Origin: Ichthyophthirius multifiliis
Lineage: Eukaryota; Ciliophora; Oligohymenophorea; Hymenostomatida
Direction: 5' to 3'
DNA length: 64,000 nucleotides
NCBI RefSeq assembly: GCF_000220395.1
Contig: NW_004087746.1
Location: forward strand, 186,001-250,000
Shown here: positions 25,469-40,087 of the stretch, in pieces
Layout of the letters: the number at the start of each line of letters is the position of its first letter
How positions within the stretch are numbered: the stretch's first letter is position 1
Program-made: the position numbers and the translations under genes
Notes under the pieces: generated by a model
What the model was told of the DNA's origin: nothing
The model's input: the letters and a program-made list of their open reading frames with translations, nothing else
Databases searched by the model: none

Positions 25469-25707
25469 ATGGGCTGTATTACTTCAAAAAAAAACTAAAA
25501 AAATAATAATAACAATAATATAATTATAGTAATAATATAAATAAAAATAATGATATTTTTCAGAATTAATAAAATTAACCTGATAACTCTCATGATTAAA
25601 GAGTTCAAAAAGTTATTGAATAAAAAATAAATCCATAATTATAATAATATTAATAATCTTCAATTATGTAAAAAAGAATAATAATTGATAAAAATAACAA
25701 TGGATGA
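25469..25707 (+). CDS. Small N-terminally acylated-type protein (MGC)
   Basis: Two exons (25469-25528, 25564-25707) around a 35-nt intron give 67 residues. The N-terminus MGCITSKKN has Gly2 for myristoylation, Cys3 for palmitoylation and Ser6, a textbook SH4-like membrane anchor. The rest is polar and Gln/Asn-rich (NQPDNSHDQRVQKVIEQK) with no domain. It is divergent from NPHP4, with only 224 bp between starts. Function unknown; membrane anchoring is inferred. Confidence 0.6.
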
Positions 25708-26311
25708 AAACATTATATACTTCTAATCATATTAAAATAATTTTTTTAAAAGTAAATATTCGTAATTTTTAATTTTTCAAATAAATATTTGTATTAAAGC
25801 TTTTTATTCTTTTATATAAAAACGCACAAGAATTTTTTTTTAATAAAAACGAAAAGGATTATTTATTCAAAATATATATAATATATATTAGTCTATTAAA
25901 TTATTTATATTTTTGAATATTTATAAATTATTAATATCTTAATTTAGAAATACATATTTAAACAAAAAACATATGTTTAAATTAATTAAATAATATTCTC
26001 TTAAGGATATTTTTTATTTCACATCATGCCATTTTTTTCATAATTTATGTTTTCTAATTATTTAAATTTCCTTATTGTATAAAGTTTAAATTTTAACTAA
26101 TTTCATCCCAAATTATTTAAATCTATATAATATTTAATTTTAAATAAATATAATAATTTTGAAAATTTATTGGTTTATTTATTATTTAATAAATAATCGT
26201 TAATTTATTATATTTATATTCTTTTTACTTCGTTTATTATTGATTTTTATAATTAGCAATATATATTAAAATTATTTGAATATGTTTTACATTTATTTTT
26301 TAAATATATCT
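25708..26311. other. Intergenic spacer
   Basis: A/T-rich DNA between two convergent genes. No supported coding frame. Confidence 0.55.
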
Positions 26312-27688
26312 TCATTTAGTCTATTACTTATTAATTGTAATATCCTACTTATTCTTCTAATTCCAATAAGTTCTTTTTATTTATCCATTTTTTATATATT
26401 AAATTAATATATATTAATACTTTTGAAGGATAGTTAATTTATTCTTTACTGAATCTAAAAATACCACTAAGTATCCCTTATCCAGATTCTTAATAATTTT
26501 TATTTAAAATAAATAAACAAAATAATTTAAAAATTTACATCCTTTTTGTAAAAAATTATCTAATTCATTTCTTGTTTTTAATATTTCTTTAAATCCTAAA
26601 GAATTATCTTTGTGAAATTTAAAGAAGTTAAAAAAATGATTTTCAAACATTTTTATTTAATTAGTTATATAATTTCCTTCCAAAACACTAATGTTATTCA
26701 TTAATTTGTAAGTATCTTCTAATTCTATAACCTAAATATATAAATTTTACTTTATTTTTTTAGAAAAATATTTTTTTTACCTATTCTGAATTTAATACTG
26801 ATTTATTATATTCTTCTACATTTTGATTTAATAAATCAAAAGTGTCTCCCATTTAAAATAATGTTTATCTAACTTATTCGTAACCATTTATTAATTATTT
26901 TGATAAAGTCTAAAGTCTTTCATAAAATACATCATTTTAGGAAAAATATTATTCAATTATTTAAGCATTAGTATCGCTTTTATTATCTTTATTTATAAAG
27001 TACTTTTTTTATTAATTTTTTTTAAAAAAAATTGCAATTTTTAAAAAATATTTATTTAATATGATTAATACTTTTCCTTCTGTGTTTTCTAATTCATTCA
27101 ATTTTTTAGGTTTATTAATTTTCTCAGAATCTTTTACAATTTATTTAAAAAGAGCATTATCTTAAATTTATAAGAATTCACAAAAATACTTAGAGTTTTT
27201 TAATTAAGGTTAATTTGTAATTTCTTATAAAAATCTTTCATAATAGGCTTTTCTTTTATTAGCAAGTTTATCATCCATAAATTGAATAACTGTTTCAGGT
27301 AATTAAGGAACAGAAATTCCTGGATAAATTTTAATTAAAATGTTTTATAACCAAATAAAATCATTATATGTTCTTTTAACATTCCAATTTAAAGGATATG
27401 TTTTAATATGATAAATTGCATAAGCTCCTCCTCTCAAAATTGATCCTTGTATAATTTCATGGTCTATAATTTAAATTCTTATATCGATTTAATTAAAAAG
27501 AACAGTTTAAGGAGATTTCTTACATAATTTTTCTATTTTTTATGATTTTTAAATATTATCTTATTTTTGTTATTTTTCTAAACTAAAATTTTATTATTAT
27601 TATATTCTTTATTAGTTATTACTTACTATTATTATTATTTAATATTATTAACTTGCTATGTTTATTATTATTACTATTATTATTTTTA

Positions 27689-27720
<32 letters not shown>

Positions 27721-28710
27721 TTTGTTATTTTTGTTATTATTATTATTATTTTATTTAAATCTATTATTGTTAACTTTCTTATAACATTTTTTCTTAATCT
27801 GGCTTATTTTATTTATTTTATATTTATTTTTTTTCTGTTGCTTTTCCATTTATTCTATTTAAGAAAATATCTAATTCTAATAAATCATATTATTATTAAT
27901 TTTCTTAATTTTGAATTTGATTTTATTATTCATTTTTTTAATTTTATAGAGTATATAATATATCTTATTATTATCCTTTATTATTTTATCTTTATTATTA
28001 TTAATATTAGTTCGGCTATTATTATTATTAAGATGTATATATTTCCCATAATTTTTATTATTGATTTGCTTTTTAAATTACTTAAACATTTGGTATATTC
28101 CATATATCATTATTCTAAAATTAAGCATTTTAAACATAATTAAAGTCAAAATCTATATCTTATTTTTAATTTTAATTATTTTCTTAAATTTTAAAAATAT
28201 CTTAAATCTAATCTTCTTATTATTTCTTTATATTTTTTAAATTTTATATTTCCTTATTTTCAAAAAAAAATATTTTTACTTAAGTATTTTAAATTTATTC
28301 ATTTTTTTTTTAATCAGTTTACATATTTTAATGAATCTATACTGTTTATAAATTATTATCTAAACCAACATCATTTTATTTTATATTTTAATCTTAATGT
28401 TTTTGAATAATATTATATTTATTTTTAAATTGATCTACAATCTTTTTTATTTTTTTTTAAAATACTTATTATATAATTTGCTTTTTTTATTTATTAATAA
28501 TAATACTTATATAAGTTCTTTAAATGACCATATTTCTATATTAGAACCTTCTATTTATAATATTACAATAAAAATTATATGAAATTTAATATAGATATTT
28601 TAACTTTCTTTATATTCGGACATGTAAACCATAAATTATTCAGCATCGTATCCTCCTTCAACTATTTCTTAAAATAGATAATTTTGTTTTAATTCTGTTT
28701 CGTTTGACAT
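26312..28710 (-). CDS. Sorting nexin (PX-BAR type)
   Basis: The start is MSNETELKQNYLFQEIVEGG at 28710 and the stop is 26312-26314. A short ordered region with IEIWSFKELIQ is followed by about 1 kb of Asn/Lys/Ile-rich low complexity (~27560-28500), where exon borders are not resolved. The PX domain spans ~27500-27180: IDHEIIQGSILRGGAYAIYH, WNVKRTYNDFIWLQ (the PI3P-binding Arg-Tyr pair), YPGISVPQLPE and RKAYYERFLQ. Downstream is a helical BAR-like region (FYERLQTLSKQLINGYEQVR, GFKEILKTRNELDNFLQKG), interrupted by a 49-nt intron at 26732-26780. PX-BAR nexins bind PI3P on endosomes and drive tubulation or recycling. The N-terminal portion could be a separate small gene. Confidence 0.75.
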
Positions 28711-29228
28711 ATTCGTTTTTAAATTAATTTTATTTCTTTTAAATTACAGAATGAAAATATATTTATTTTAAAGAGTTTAAAAATTTATTAAATAAAAATT
28801 TTTGAAATTTATAAAATATGATAATATTTAATTTTAAATTATATTAAAAGTACAATATATATATATAACTTATTTTTAAGTTATTTTTTTATTTTTTCTT
28901 CATTTTTAAAAAAAAACTTAATGAAAAAAATGGATACCTTATTATTGATTTCTTCTCATACATTTTTTTTCTTTATTAATTAAATTAAAAAATAAAATAA
29001 ACAATGATAATTATATATAAAATAATATTAATTAAACTAAAAAATATAAATTAAATAGAGAAATTAGTTATTAATATTTTATAATATTATAATTGATTTT
29101 TTTAAATTTTCATTTTACATAATATATTGAGCTCATTAAATTAAAATTAATAATATATTATTTAAATAAAAATATTAATATTAATTCAATAAATAAGATT
29201 AAAATATATAAAATATTTATTTATATAT
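28711..29228. other. Intergenic spacer
   Basis: A/T-only DNA between the sorting nexin start and the zinc transporter stop. I see nothing in it. Confidence 0.6.
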
Positions 29229-30871
29229 TCAATGATGAATATTATGATCACATTTTATATAATTTTTACTCCCTTTATCTTAATAATCCTCTACTTAAAT
29301 AGTAGTATGATAAATTCCATAATATCTACATAATCTAGTAGCTTTTTTTAATACTTCTTTTGGATTATCTTTACAAAATATATGACAACTTAAAGATGGC
29401 TTTCCTTTTGATAAAGACCAAATGTGTAAATCGTGTATTTCTTCAATATCTTTAATTGCATTTAACTCTGCTTCGAATTATTTAATATTTATATCAGTAG
29501 GAGTTCCTTCCATTAATACTTTAATGCATTCTTTTGCAACTGGGAATGTAGTGAATAAAACTAGAACTGAGAATAAATATGTGCAAATAGGATCTGCTAA
29601 ATGAATATACTTAGTTTTTTCATCCAAAAAATATATTAATAAAGCTGCAATTAATACACCAATAGATTAAATTATATCACCTTATTTTTTAATTTATTAT
29701 ATATTAATTTATATTTTTTAGTTTACCTATTACATGAATCATTGCAGCTCTTAAATTATAATTATCTTTTGCGGATATTTAGGAAAGATTTTTTCTTTTA
29801 TTTTTTTATTAAATTTATTGATTTTAATTTTAATCAATTGGTTATAAACTTACAGCTATATCCTTTTTTTTTTATAAAATTTAATTAATATAATTGTATA
29901 TTTTTTATGAAAAAAATAAATATGTTTATATTAACCTATTTATTAGCTCCATATTACTTTGCCGAAAACTCAGAGCAATTACTTCCTGATTTTTTATTAT
30001 TAATTATTTAATTTTTTTATTTTTCATTATTATGTTCATGACCGTGATTATTATTATGGCCTTAATTATGCTCATGATTATGATTATGGCTATGATTATG
30101 CTCATGATCATGATTATGGTCGCTATTATGACTATGGTCGTGATTATGTTTATGTTTATGTTTGTGATTATGATTATGATCATGATTGTGATTATGCTCA
30201 TGATTTTTCTTATGCTCATGATCTTTCTCATGCTCATGATCATGATCGTGATCATGAGAATGCCCATGAGAGCATCCATGATGTGAATGTCCTGGTGCAC
30301 TATGCAAAACTTTAGCCATAATAATATTGCAAAAAAGTCCGAAACCAGCAGTTATAAGCATATAGAGAGGTTCTTCCACCTTTTCTTATTTAATAATTCT
30401 ATGTGTTGCTTCATATAATAATAAAATTGTAAGTCCCCATATTATAAAAATACTAGCCATAGCACCTATTACTTCAGATCTATGATATCCGTATGACAAC
30501 TATGTAGATGCTGGTTTAGTTCCTATCCAAACTGAAAAAATCGAAATAAAAAAACCACTTATGTCAGAAAACATGTGAGCTGCATCACTCAAAATAGCTA
30601 GCGAAGCTGCTAATATCCCACCTGTTACTTCTGCTATTAAGAATAAAAAGGCTATTATCGATGCTGTTATTAATTTTATTAATACTTTTTTTGTTATATT
30701 TCCCATATTTGGAACATTATATATATGATCCCAGTTTTCGTCTTAAACATTTTCATCATCTTCGCTTGAGTTATATGTTTATAATGAATTTTTTTGGATT
30801 TCTGGTGAAATTTACTGTTTGAGTAAGGTTTATTATTTACTATTTTCTTCTTATAAAAGTTGAAAATCCAT
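29229..30871 (-). CDS. Cation diffusion facilitator zinc transporter (SLC30/ZnT type)
   Basis: Exons 30871-29936, 29862-29727 and 29680-29229 (introns 73 and 46 nt) give 507 residues. A hydrophilic N-terminus precedes the first helices, with LSDAAHMFSD carrying the HxxxD metal site of helix II. Helices III-IV are followed by a cytoplasmic loop of ~90 residues that is almost all His alternating with Asp/Asn/Lys/Glu. Helix V then holds MIHVIGDIIQSIGVL, the second HxxxD site, split by the second intron. The C-terminal ferredoxin-like domain has HDLHIWSLSKGKPSLSCHIF. CDF proteins export Zn2+ from the cytosol into vesicles or out of the cell in exchange for H+. Two His-type sites indicate Zn rather than Mn. 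Several short ORFs on both strands at 30004-30380 are shadows of the His-rich loop. Confidence 0.95.
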
Positions 30872-31654
30872 AATCACTAAAATAATTTATTTAAATTATA
30901 ATTAATTTATTATAAAATTAATAATAAAAAGTAAATAAATGTATATATTTAAAGTAAATTTAATATATTAAGCTATAATCTATTTTATTTGCTTTTAATG
31001 TAATTATTTATTTTGATACTTTTATTTTAATAATGCATATTTTATATATATTGTTTTATACTATATCATATAAATATAAAAGTTTCAATGTATTTTCATT
31101 TTATTTATTATTTTTTTATTTATAAATATAATTTATATATAATAATTTTAAAAAAAAATATTATTAAAAAAGTAAATATATATATATATATTTATAGTAA
31201 ATTAGATATTTTTAATTTATTTTCTATTTTAATTTTTTTTTAATGTAAAAAATTATTTGATAATTTTGTTTAAATTTTTATTTTTTATTACAAGAATAAT
31301 TTATACATATTCATTTTTTACTATATTATATAAAGTATTAAAATTAAAAACAAATTATCTATTTATATTTATGCATTTATTTATTAAATTATATATTTAT
31401 TAATTTATAATAATATTACATTAAATTTATATTAAAAAGTAAAAAATATATTTATTTTATATAAATTAGATATTTTTATCAAAAATTTTATTTTATTTTT
31501 ATTTTGTTTTTTGATAAAAATTTTGATATTATTGTTTAAATTTAATTTTTAGTTTTAATGTAAATTTCATTTATTATTATACTATATAAAAATTAAAAGT
31601 TTAAATGTATTTTTACTATATTTAATATTTTTGTATATATAATTTTAATAATTA

Positions 31655-31699
<45 letters not shown>

Positions 31700-31968
31700 T
31701 ATTTATTTTAATTTTGATATTTTTATATTATTTCTATTTTTTATTTTTTTTAAATTAAATAATTATTAGTTTTTTTTATTTTATTTTATTTTTATTTTAT
31801 AAATATTTTATATTTATTATTTATTACAATATCATTTAAAATATTTATTTTTTTTTTTTTAATTAATATTTTTTTACAAATTATTATTTTTTTCAAACTA
31901 TTATTATTTATTATTATTTATTTATTTATTTTTTTATAAAAAAGTAAGAAAAAAAAAGAAAGAAAAAA
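30872..31968. other. 1.1-kb divergent spacer
   Basis: A/T homopolymers and a TA tract (about 31657-31692) separate the divergent transporter and coiled-coil genes. There is no coding frame of quality. Confidence 0.6.
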
Positions 31969-32735
31969 ATGAAATTTTTTTAAAAATTTTCTGATATAAA
32001 TTTGACCGAATTTGAAGAAGAAACAATAAATTTAATTTTAATTAAAATACAAGAAGAACAGCAATAAAATACAGAAGAAAAATTAAAAATTTAAATATAA
32101 ATAATTGAAAATATGGATATACCAATTTCAATGAAAATCTTATTAATTTAAGGATTTTAATAAAAAGTCGAATAAAATATTGAAAATCAAAAATAAGATT
32201 AATAAAAGCTTAATTTTATTCGCTAAATGTAATAATTGGAAATTAATATTGAATAAGATACCAAAAATTAAAATTAAACCAAAGATTAATAGTTATAAAT
32301 TTAAGAAGAAATAATTAATTAAAAAACGATTTGTAAGAAATTGAAACACTTTTGGTTAGTTTTAAAGCAGAAAGAAATTAACTTTCCGAAAATTTGGAAG
32401 ATATTAAATTTGATGTTATTGATATTAAATAAGAATTATAGAAATATGCTGAATAAGAAAAGAATGTTGATCACTATATGTCTAAATTAAAATATAAAAT
32501 CACACAAATGACTTAAAAAGGTTAATCTACTGCAAGAGAATATATTAATAACGTAAATACATCTAGAGTTAATATTACTAGAACTAATGTCAATTAATCA
32601 CTTATTTAAGATGTTAAATATTAACTTTCAAGTATTAAGGATTTTTTTAAAGATAGATATTCTCTTTTTGCTCAAAAAAATAATAATTAATAATAATCAA
32701 AATCCACTAATATGCTTGCTGATCTAGATATGTGA
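31969..32735 (+). CDS. Hypothetical coiled-coil protein
   Basis: Starts MKFFQKFSDINLTEFEEET; about 255 residues. The reading frame used at the start runs to the A6 run at 32321-32326. The frame after it (DLQEIETLLVSFKAERNQLS to the end, LADLDM) differs by one base, and no GT..AG intron bridges them, so one A is probably missing from the assembly. Much of the protein is heptad-like coiled coil. The C-terminal part (MTQKGQSTAREYINNV, SIKDFFKDRYSLF) is better ordered. No known domain; could be a structural or basal-body component, but nothing proves that. Confidence 0.6.
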
Positions 32736-32981
32736 TTTACTTTACTATTTTAGCTAATTAAATATATTTTTAGTATATATATATATATTTTATTATTATT
32801 TTTATTTTTTTGTATAGTTTATATTTTTTTATTATTATATATATATTTATTTTTTAAGAATTTTTTAACTTTATTTCTTTATTTTTTTTATTTACATGGA
32901 TTTATTTTCATAATATTATCTTTTTTTTATTTTTTTAGCATAAATATTTTTTTATATTAAAATAACAAAAAAATATTAATT

Positions 32982-35974
32982 ATGTTTTGTTGTAGTTCAA
33001 AAAAATAAAAAAATGTTCATAAAAATCTAATTTTTAAAGAAAATTTACGCTTTACAGATAATTAAATATAAGAACTTTAATAATAGTAATAAATAAAATA
33101 TATTTTTTTTTTTTTTTTAAATAACATAGTTTTATAGATTTTAAAGAATGAGTAATTTTACTAATTATTTAACTAAAGATTAATTCAGATTTAGCATGGG
33201 AATTTTAGGTTTAGAAAGTGTTTAGTTTTTAGCCGATAGAATATTTCATTTAATGGCAAATAAAAAAGGATTAGTAAATTATATATATTTATAGATTTTT
33301 GAACTTTAAAAAAGATTGATTTTTAAAATTTTATTACTTATATTGATATTATAATTAATGGAAACGACAAAGAAAAAACTATTTTATCATTTAAATTAAC
33401 TGATAATTTAAATAAAGGTTATATTATAAAAGAAGACTTATCTTAATTTATTAGAGAAATGATATTATCTTGGGCAAATATAACTTAAACATAAATAAGT
33501 AAATATAAAATACATAATTTATTAAAATTAATCAAAAGCAAAAGATATACTGAATAAAATGAATATTTAAATTGATAATATTTATAATAAAATGAATTTT
33601 AATAAAAAGGGCAAAATCTATTGTCAAGATTATGAATAAGCAATGATTAAGAATCCTGATTTACTTGAAATTTTTGAGTTTTTAAATATGAGTGTTGAAG
33701 AAAATATATTTTAACAAAAAAACAAATTAAAAATTAAATATTTAGAATTAATTGAATATCAGTTGTTTGAAATATAAAACTTAATAAAAAATGATAATAA
33801 TAATTAAAAAGATAAAAATAGGAAAAAATCAGTAAATAATAAGAACAATATAAATAGTTAAAATAATAATGATAATATATTTTATTAACAATAAAACTTA
33901 AAATAATTATAAATTAATTATAATAATATTGATAAATATAAAATAGATTAAAATAAAAGTTTAATTATTTTTGAAGATTGCACTTAAAATGAATAAATAT
34001 CTATTGATTCTAGTAATTATTGTATAAGTGAAAATTAAAATTATAATTACAATAATCTAAATTTAAACAAGAAAATAAGTATTTAAGAAAAAAATAAAGA
34101 AGATTAATAAATAAATTTAATTTTCAATAATAATAATATAGAAAAAAGTAAAAACGATAAATTTAATTTTGGTTTTAAAAGTTACCCATAAAAAAAAATC
34201 CTTAACAAAAGTTTATTTTATTAGTAAAAATAAAAATTTTAAGAAAATGAAGAACATTAATTCTTATATAAAAGCTGCTAAAAAAGCAACTAAAATGAAG
34301 ATTTAGAATAAAACTTAATTTAAAGATTTATGTAAATGGATAAAAACGAAATGAAAAAAACATTAATAAAAGTATGTTTGTAGATAGAATAAGTATAGTA
34401 AACGTTTTAAAATTTAAAAAAAGTATTATTAAAGAAATAATAATAGAATATATAAAAATAAGAATTTTTAAGTGATATTAATTTATAAAAAATAAAATTG
34501 AGTCTTAAATTATAAATGATAATAAAATAAAAAATAATTCAATTAATAATAGTTTCCATATTTTTAAGAAAAATGAATCTTTAGGAATTTTTAAATAAAG
34601 TTTTTCTAATAAATTGAAAATATTAAAAACTTTAAAAAGAAAATATTCATCTGATTTATAATATTCATAAAAAGTTAAATAAAATAGCTTTATTGAAAAT
34701 AGTAATTAAGAATAGAAAATAAATGGTCTTATTATTTTTGGACATTAAGATTGGAATTTAGTACTTAATATGATGATAGGTATTCGAACTAGTGTTTTTT
34801 AGAATTCATATATAATAAAATAAGAAATTTAATAAAAAGATTTCAAAGATAAATTTATTTATGAATTATTACCAAAAAAGCTCCCTATTTAAAAATAATA
34901 ATTATATAAAGCTTATATTTTTTATGATTATTATCCTTGTATATTTTAATATATTAGATTCTTATATAATATTTCTGATGAATAATATCTAAAATCTATT
35001 GGATTAGATTAACTTTTTATTAGCCTTGCTAAAGGAGATTTTAATGGTTTTAGATAATTAACAAGCTAAGGTAAAAGTGGGTCTTTTTTTTATTATACAT
35101 CAGATGGGAAAATTACTATAAAAACAATTAGTAAGAGTGAATTTAAATATTTAAAGGCTATAATATAGAATTATTTTAATCATTTAAAAACTAATAAATA
35201 AAGTCTCATAATTAAGTTTTTTGGATTACATAAAATTAAAGTGAGAATGAAAAAAAATCTTTATTAACAGGCTATTTTCTTTGTTGTTATGGGTAATATT
35301 TTTGATAATTGTAAAGATTTTATTTCTAAATATGATTTAAAAGGATCAATATATGGAAGAAAAACTAATAATAAAAATAAAATGTAAATAATAATACTTT
35401 TTTTTTTATCTTTATATGTTTCTATTTTTTTAAGTAAAGATATAACTTTAAAAGATCTCGATTTTATTGAAAATAAATAAAAAATTTTAATTAATTATGA
35501 AAAATATATTTAGTTTATGGATATTATTTAAAAAGATGCTGAGTTTTTTGCTTAAAATAATATTATGGATTATAGTTTATTAGTTGGTATTCATTAAAAA
35601 AATTTATAAAAATAATATAGTATTAAATAAAATATGTCTTAAATTATAAGTAGTGATAATAAATTTATTTATTATTTTGGAATTATAGATATTTTGACAT
35701 GTTTTAAGTTTATATTTATTTATTTTTTTAATATAAAAAAATATTTTTTAGTAATCTTAAAAAGATAGAATATTTCACAAAAAAAATTATTTATGGTAAT
35801 ACTATTTCTTCTGTTCCTCCATAATAATATAAAGATAGGTTTATAAATTTTATAAAAAAAATTTTTGTTTTTAAATAAGATGAAATAAATAATAATATTT
35901 AAATTGATTAATTTAATATTTTTATAAAAGATTAATTGAAAAATAATAATGGTACAGTAGTTAAAAAAAATTGA
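32982..35974 (+). CDS. Phosphatidylinositol phosphate kinase with N-terminal EF-hands
   Basis: Introns 33086-33137 (52 nt), 33274-33314 (41), 33499-33544 (46), 35384-35434 (51) and 35708-35751 (44) give about 920 residues. The N-terminus MFCCSSKKQK leads to a neuronal-calcium-sensor-like module: RIFHLMANKKGLIDFQNFI, DNLNKGYIIKEDLSQFI and a degenerate NKMNFNKKGKIYCQDYEQAM. A long Asn/Gln-rich linker follows. The PIPK domain carries MMIGIRTSV, GSFFYYTSDGKITIKTISKS (ATP-binding Lys), YDLKGSIYGR, MDYSLLVGIH and SSVPPQQYKDRFINFI. Such enzymes make PI(4,5)P2 at membranes. Fusion of EF-hands to PIP5K is known in Plasmodium. A one-base frame change near 34530 (an A-rich stretch of the linker) is unresolved. 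Confidence 0.88.
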
Positions 35975-36675
35975 AAATACTCCTTGTAATATTATACAAT
36001 AAATATTAAATAATAAAAATATCACATCTAGCATTATTTAGGTTTTATATAGATTATAATTGCTATAAATAAAACATATTAAAAATTAATATATATATAT
36101 TAATTCATATGTTTAAAACTAAAATATAATTAATTAATATTCTTTTATTATAATATATTTTTTATTTTTTATTTTGATATTTTATTTTATTATTTATTTA
36201 TATCTAAAATTATTAAATTAATTAAATATTATTACAAGCAAATAAAATTGTTTTTAATTATATAATAAAGTAAATCAAATTTAATAAATATTTTTAAATA
36301 TTATAAAGGATATTAATAACTTTAAAATATATTTTTAATAAATATAAATTAATTTATTAAAAAAACTAAAAAAATGCATTTAATGAATATTTTTTTATAT
36401 AAATAATAATTTTTATATTTAAATATATATTAAGAATAAAATGTTTTATATAAAACACTATAATAATTAAACTTTTTTATAATAGATATCATATTTATAA
36501 AAAGATATTTAAATTTATAAATTGTAACAAACAAATTCTACATAATTAAATATATTATTAAATATCTAAATTTTATTTAAATATTTTTTTATAAAATATC
36601 AATAATAATAATAATATTTTTTTGTTATATATTAATATATTAAAATATATAAATAATATAAAATAACAAAAAAAA
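35975..36675. other. Intergenic spacer
   Basis: A/T-only DNA between two plus-strand genes. Nothing recognised. Confidence 0.6.
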
Positions 36676-38435
<1,760 letters not shown>

Positions 38436-39060
38436 AATAATTTATTGAATATTAATTATAGAATAATTAATAATTTGGAACTATTAAAGTTAATAAGTAA
38501 CTTAATATGAACGATAATTTTATTAATTAAATTTAAAATAATTCTGTATAATTATAAAGTTAGTAAATTAATTAAAATATTTAAAAAAAATAAACTAATT
38601 TAAAGCAAAACCCTATAAATAGTGCTCCATAAAATAAAATACTATAATAATAAAAATTAATCAAACTAATTTAAAGTTTAATATTGGAGCTACTTAACAA
38701 ACTTAAATAAAGACTTAAATTGACTAATATTAGTATAAAAAAAATTGAGCTATTTGTTTTTTATTTTTAATTTTGATTAAATTTTTATGTTTAATTATAT
38801 ATTTTAAATTATGAAATAAATAATCATTAATAATATAATAATAAATAAATAATGCATATCTATTAATAAGAGGATAATTAAAAATATTATAAAAAGTAAA
38901 ATTTTAGTAATTTTTTTTGTAATATTTTTAATAATATATGATTTTTTTTATTTAATTAATATTTATATAAATATTAATAAAAATATATTTATATAATTTT
39001 TATAAATATATTACTAGAAAATTTGACAATATAAGTAAATTAATTTTTAAATAATTTTAA
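38436..39060. other. Possible alternative Gln-rich tail of the NDR kinase, then spacer
   Basis: From ~38405 to ~38745 a second frame stays open with Gln/Asn-rich sequence of coding quality (SAPQNKILQQQK, ending IDQYQYKKN). It would follow the kinase only if the AAT tract just upstream were one base different. After ~38750 the DNA is featureless A/T. Confidence 0.4.
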
Positions 39061-39612
39061 ATTAAAATACATAATTTTATTAAAAAAATACAATATCTTT
39101 CAAAAATAAATTAAAATATATAATTAGGTTATTAATTCTCAAATTTCGAATTTAATAAATCATATAATACAGAAATTTTAGTTGAAATTATTAACTAATT
39201 TATAAATTAATTTTGGAAATTAAGAGCTGATGTAGATTCTCGATTAACAAGAATTGAAAATCAATTAACATTAATTGAAAATAAACTAAAAAGAAATAAA
39301 AACGTACTAATAAACATAGAAAATCAAATAAAAACTAACGAAAACTCACCTAAAATTGTTGAAAATAGAAATTTAATTGTTTAAAATAATACTATTAAAT
39401 TTGAATTTATGCTCAATAGAATTAAAAGAAAATTAAAGAAGCTTTAAAGAAATCTAATAAGAAAAAACGCTCGAAGTTAAAAATAAATTAAAAAAATCTA
39501 TAAACATAATCCAGAAATTTCATAAGATTATACTTAAATATTGAAATATAATAATTACTATTTATGCTCGTATAAATTATAAATAATTTAATTAAAATTT
39601 TAATATTTTTGA
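39061..39612 (+). pseudogene. ORF remnant without a start codon, coiled-coil
   Basis: An open frame ending at TGA 39610-39612 contains LVEIINQFINQFWKLRADVD, RLTRIENQLTLIENKLKR and FMLNRIKRKLKKL, with GC and codon use like real genes. No ATG precedes it in a plausible place and no splice donor is evident. It could be a 3' exon of an unrecognised gene, or a relic. Family unknown; basic, coiled-coil. Confidence 0.4.
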
Positions 39613-40000
39613 AAAAAAGAACTTAATTAGATTAAAATATATAACAAAAATAATATACTTAACTAAACTTTTTAAAAGAAAATTTAAATTATGTTAATAT
39701 AAATAAATATTAAAAATATTAAATAGAAAAAAAAATACCAAATAAGAAATGAAAAATAATAAAAAAAGTGAGAAGAAATAATAAAAAAAAACATATTTTT
39801 TTAAATATTATAAATTAAATAAAATATTATATATTTTATTATAGTATAAAACTTATAATAAAAAAAAAAATAATTAAAAAATAATGATATTTTTAATATA
39901 TCTAAAAATATAAACATTAGCATATTAATTTTTATTTAAATAATATAATTAATTATATATATAATAAAAAAAGTATAAATATACATAAAAATAAATATAA

Positions 40001-40044
<44 letters not shown>

Positions 40045-40087
40045 TTATATATTTATAAATTTTTCATTTTTTTTTTATATAAATAAA
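39613..40087. other. Intergenic spacer
   Basis: A/T-only sequence with TA-rich tracts. Nothing recognised. Confidence 0.55.

Noticed and set aside
27658-28143. Plus-strand 161-residue hydrophobic ORF
   Set aside because: It is the complement of an Asn/Lys-rich low-complexity region of the minus-strand sorting nexin; ATT-rich repeats give Ile runs by chance.
30004-30300. Overlapping Met/Ile-rich ORFs on both strands
   Set aside because: They are out-of-frame readings of the CAT/CAC codons of the zinc transporter's His-rich loop.
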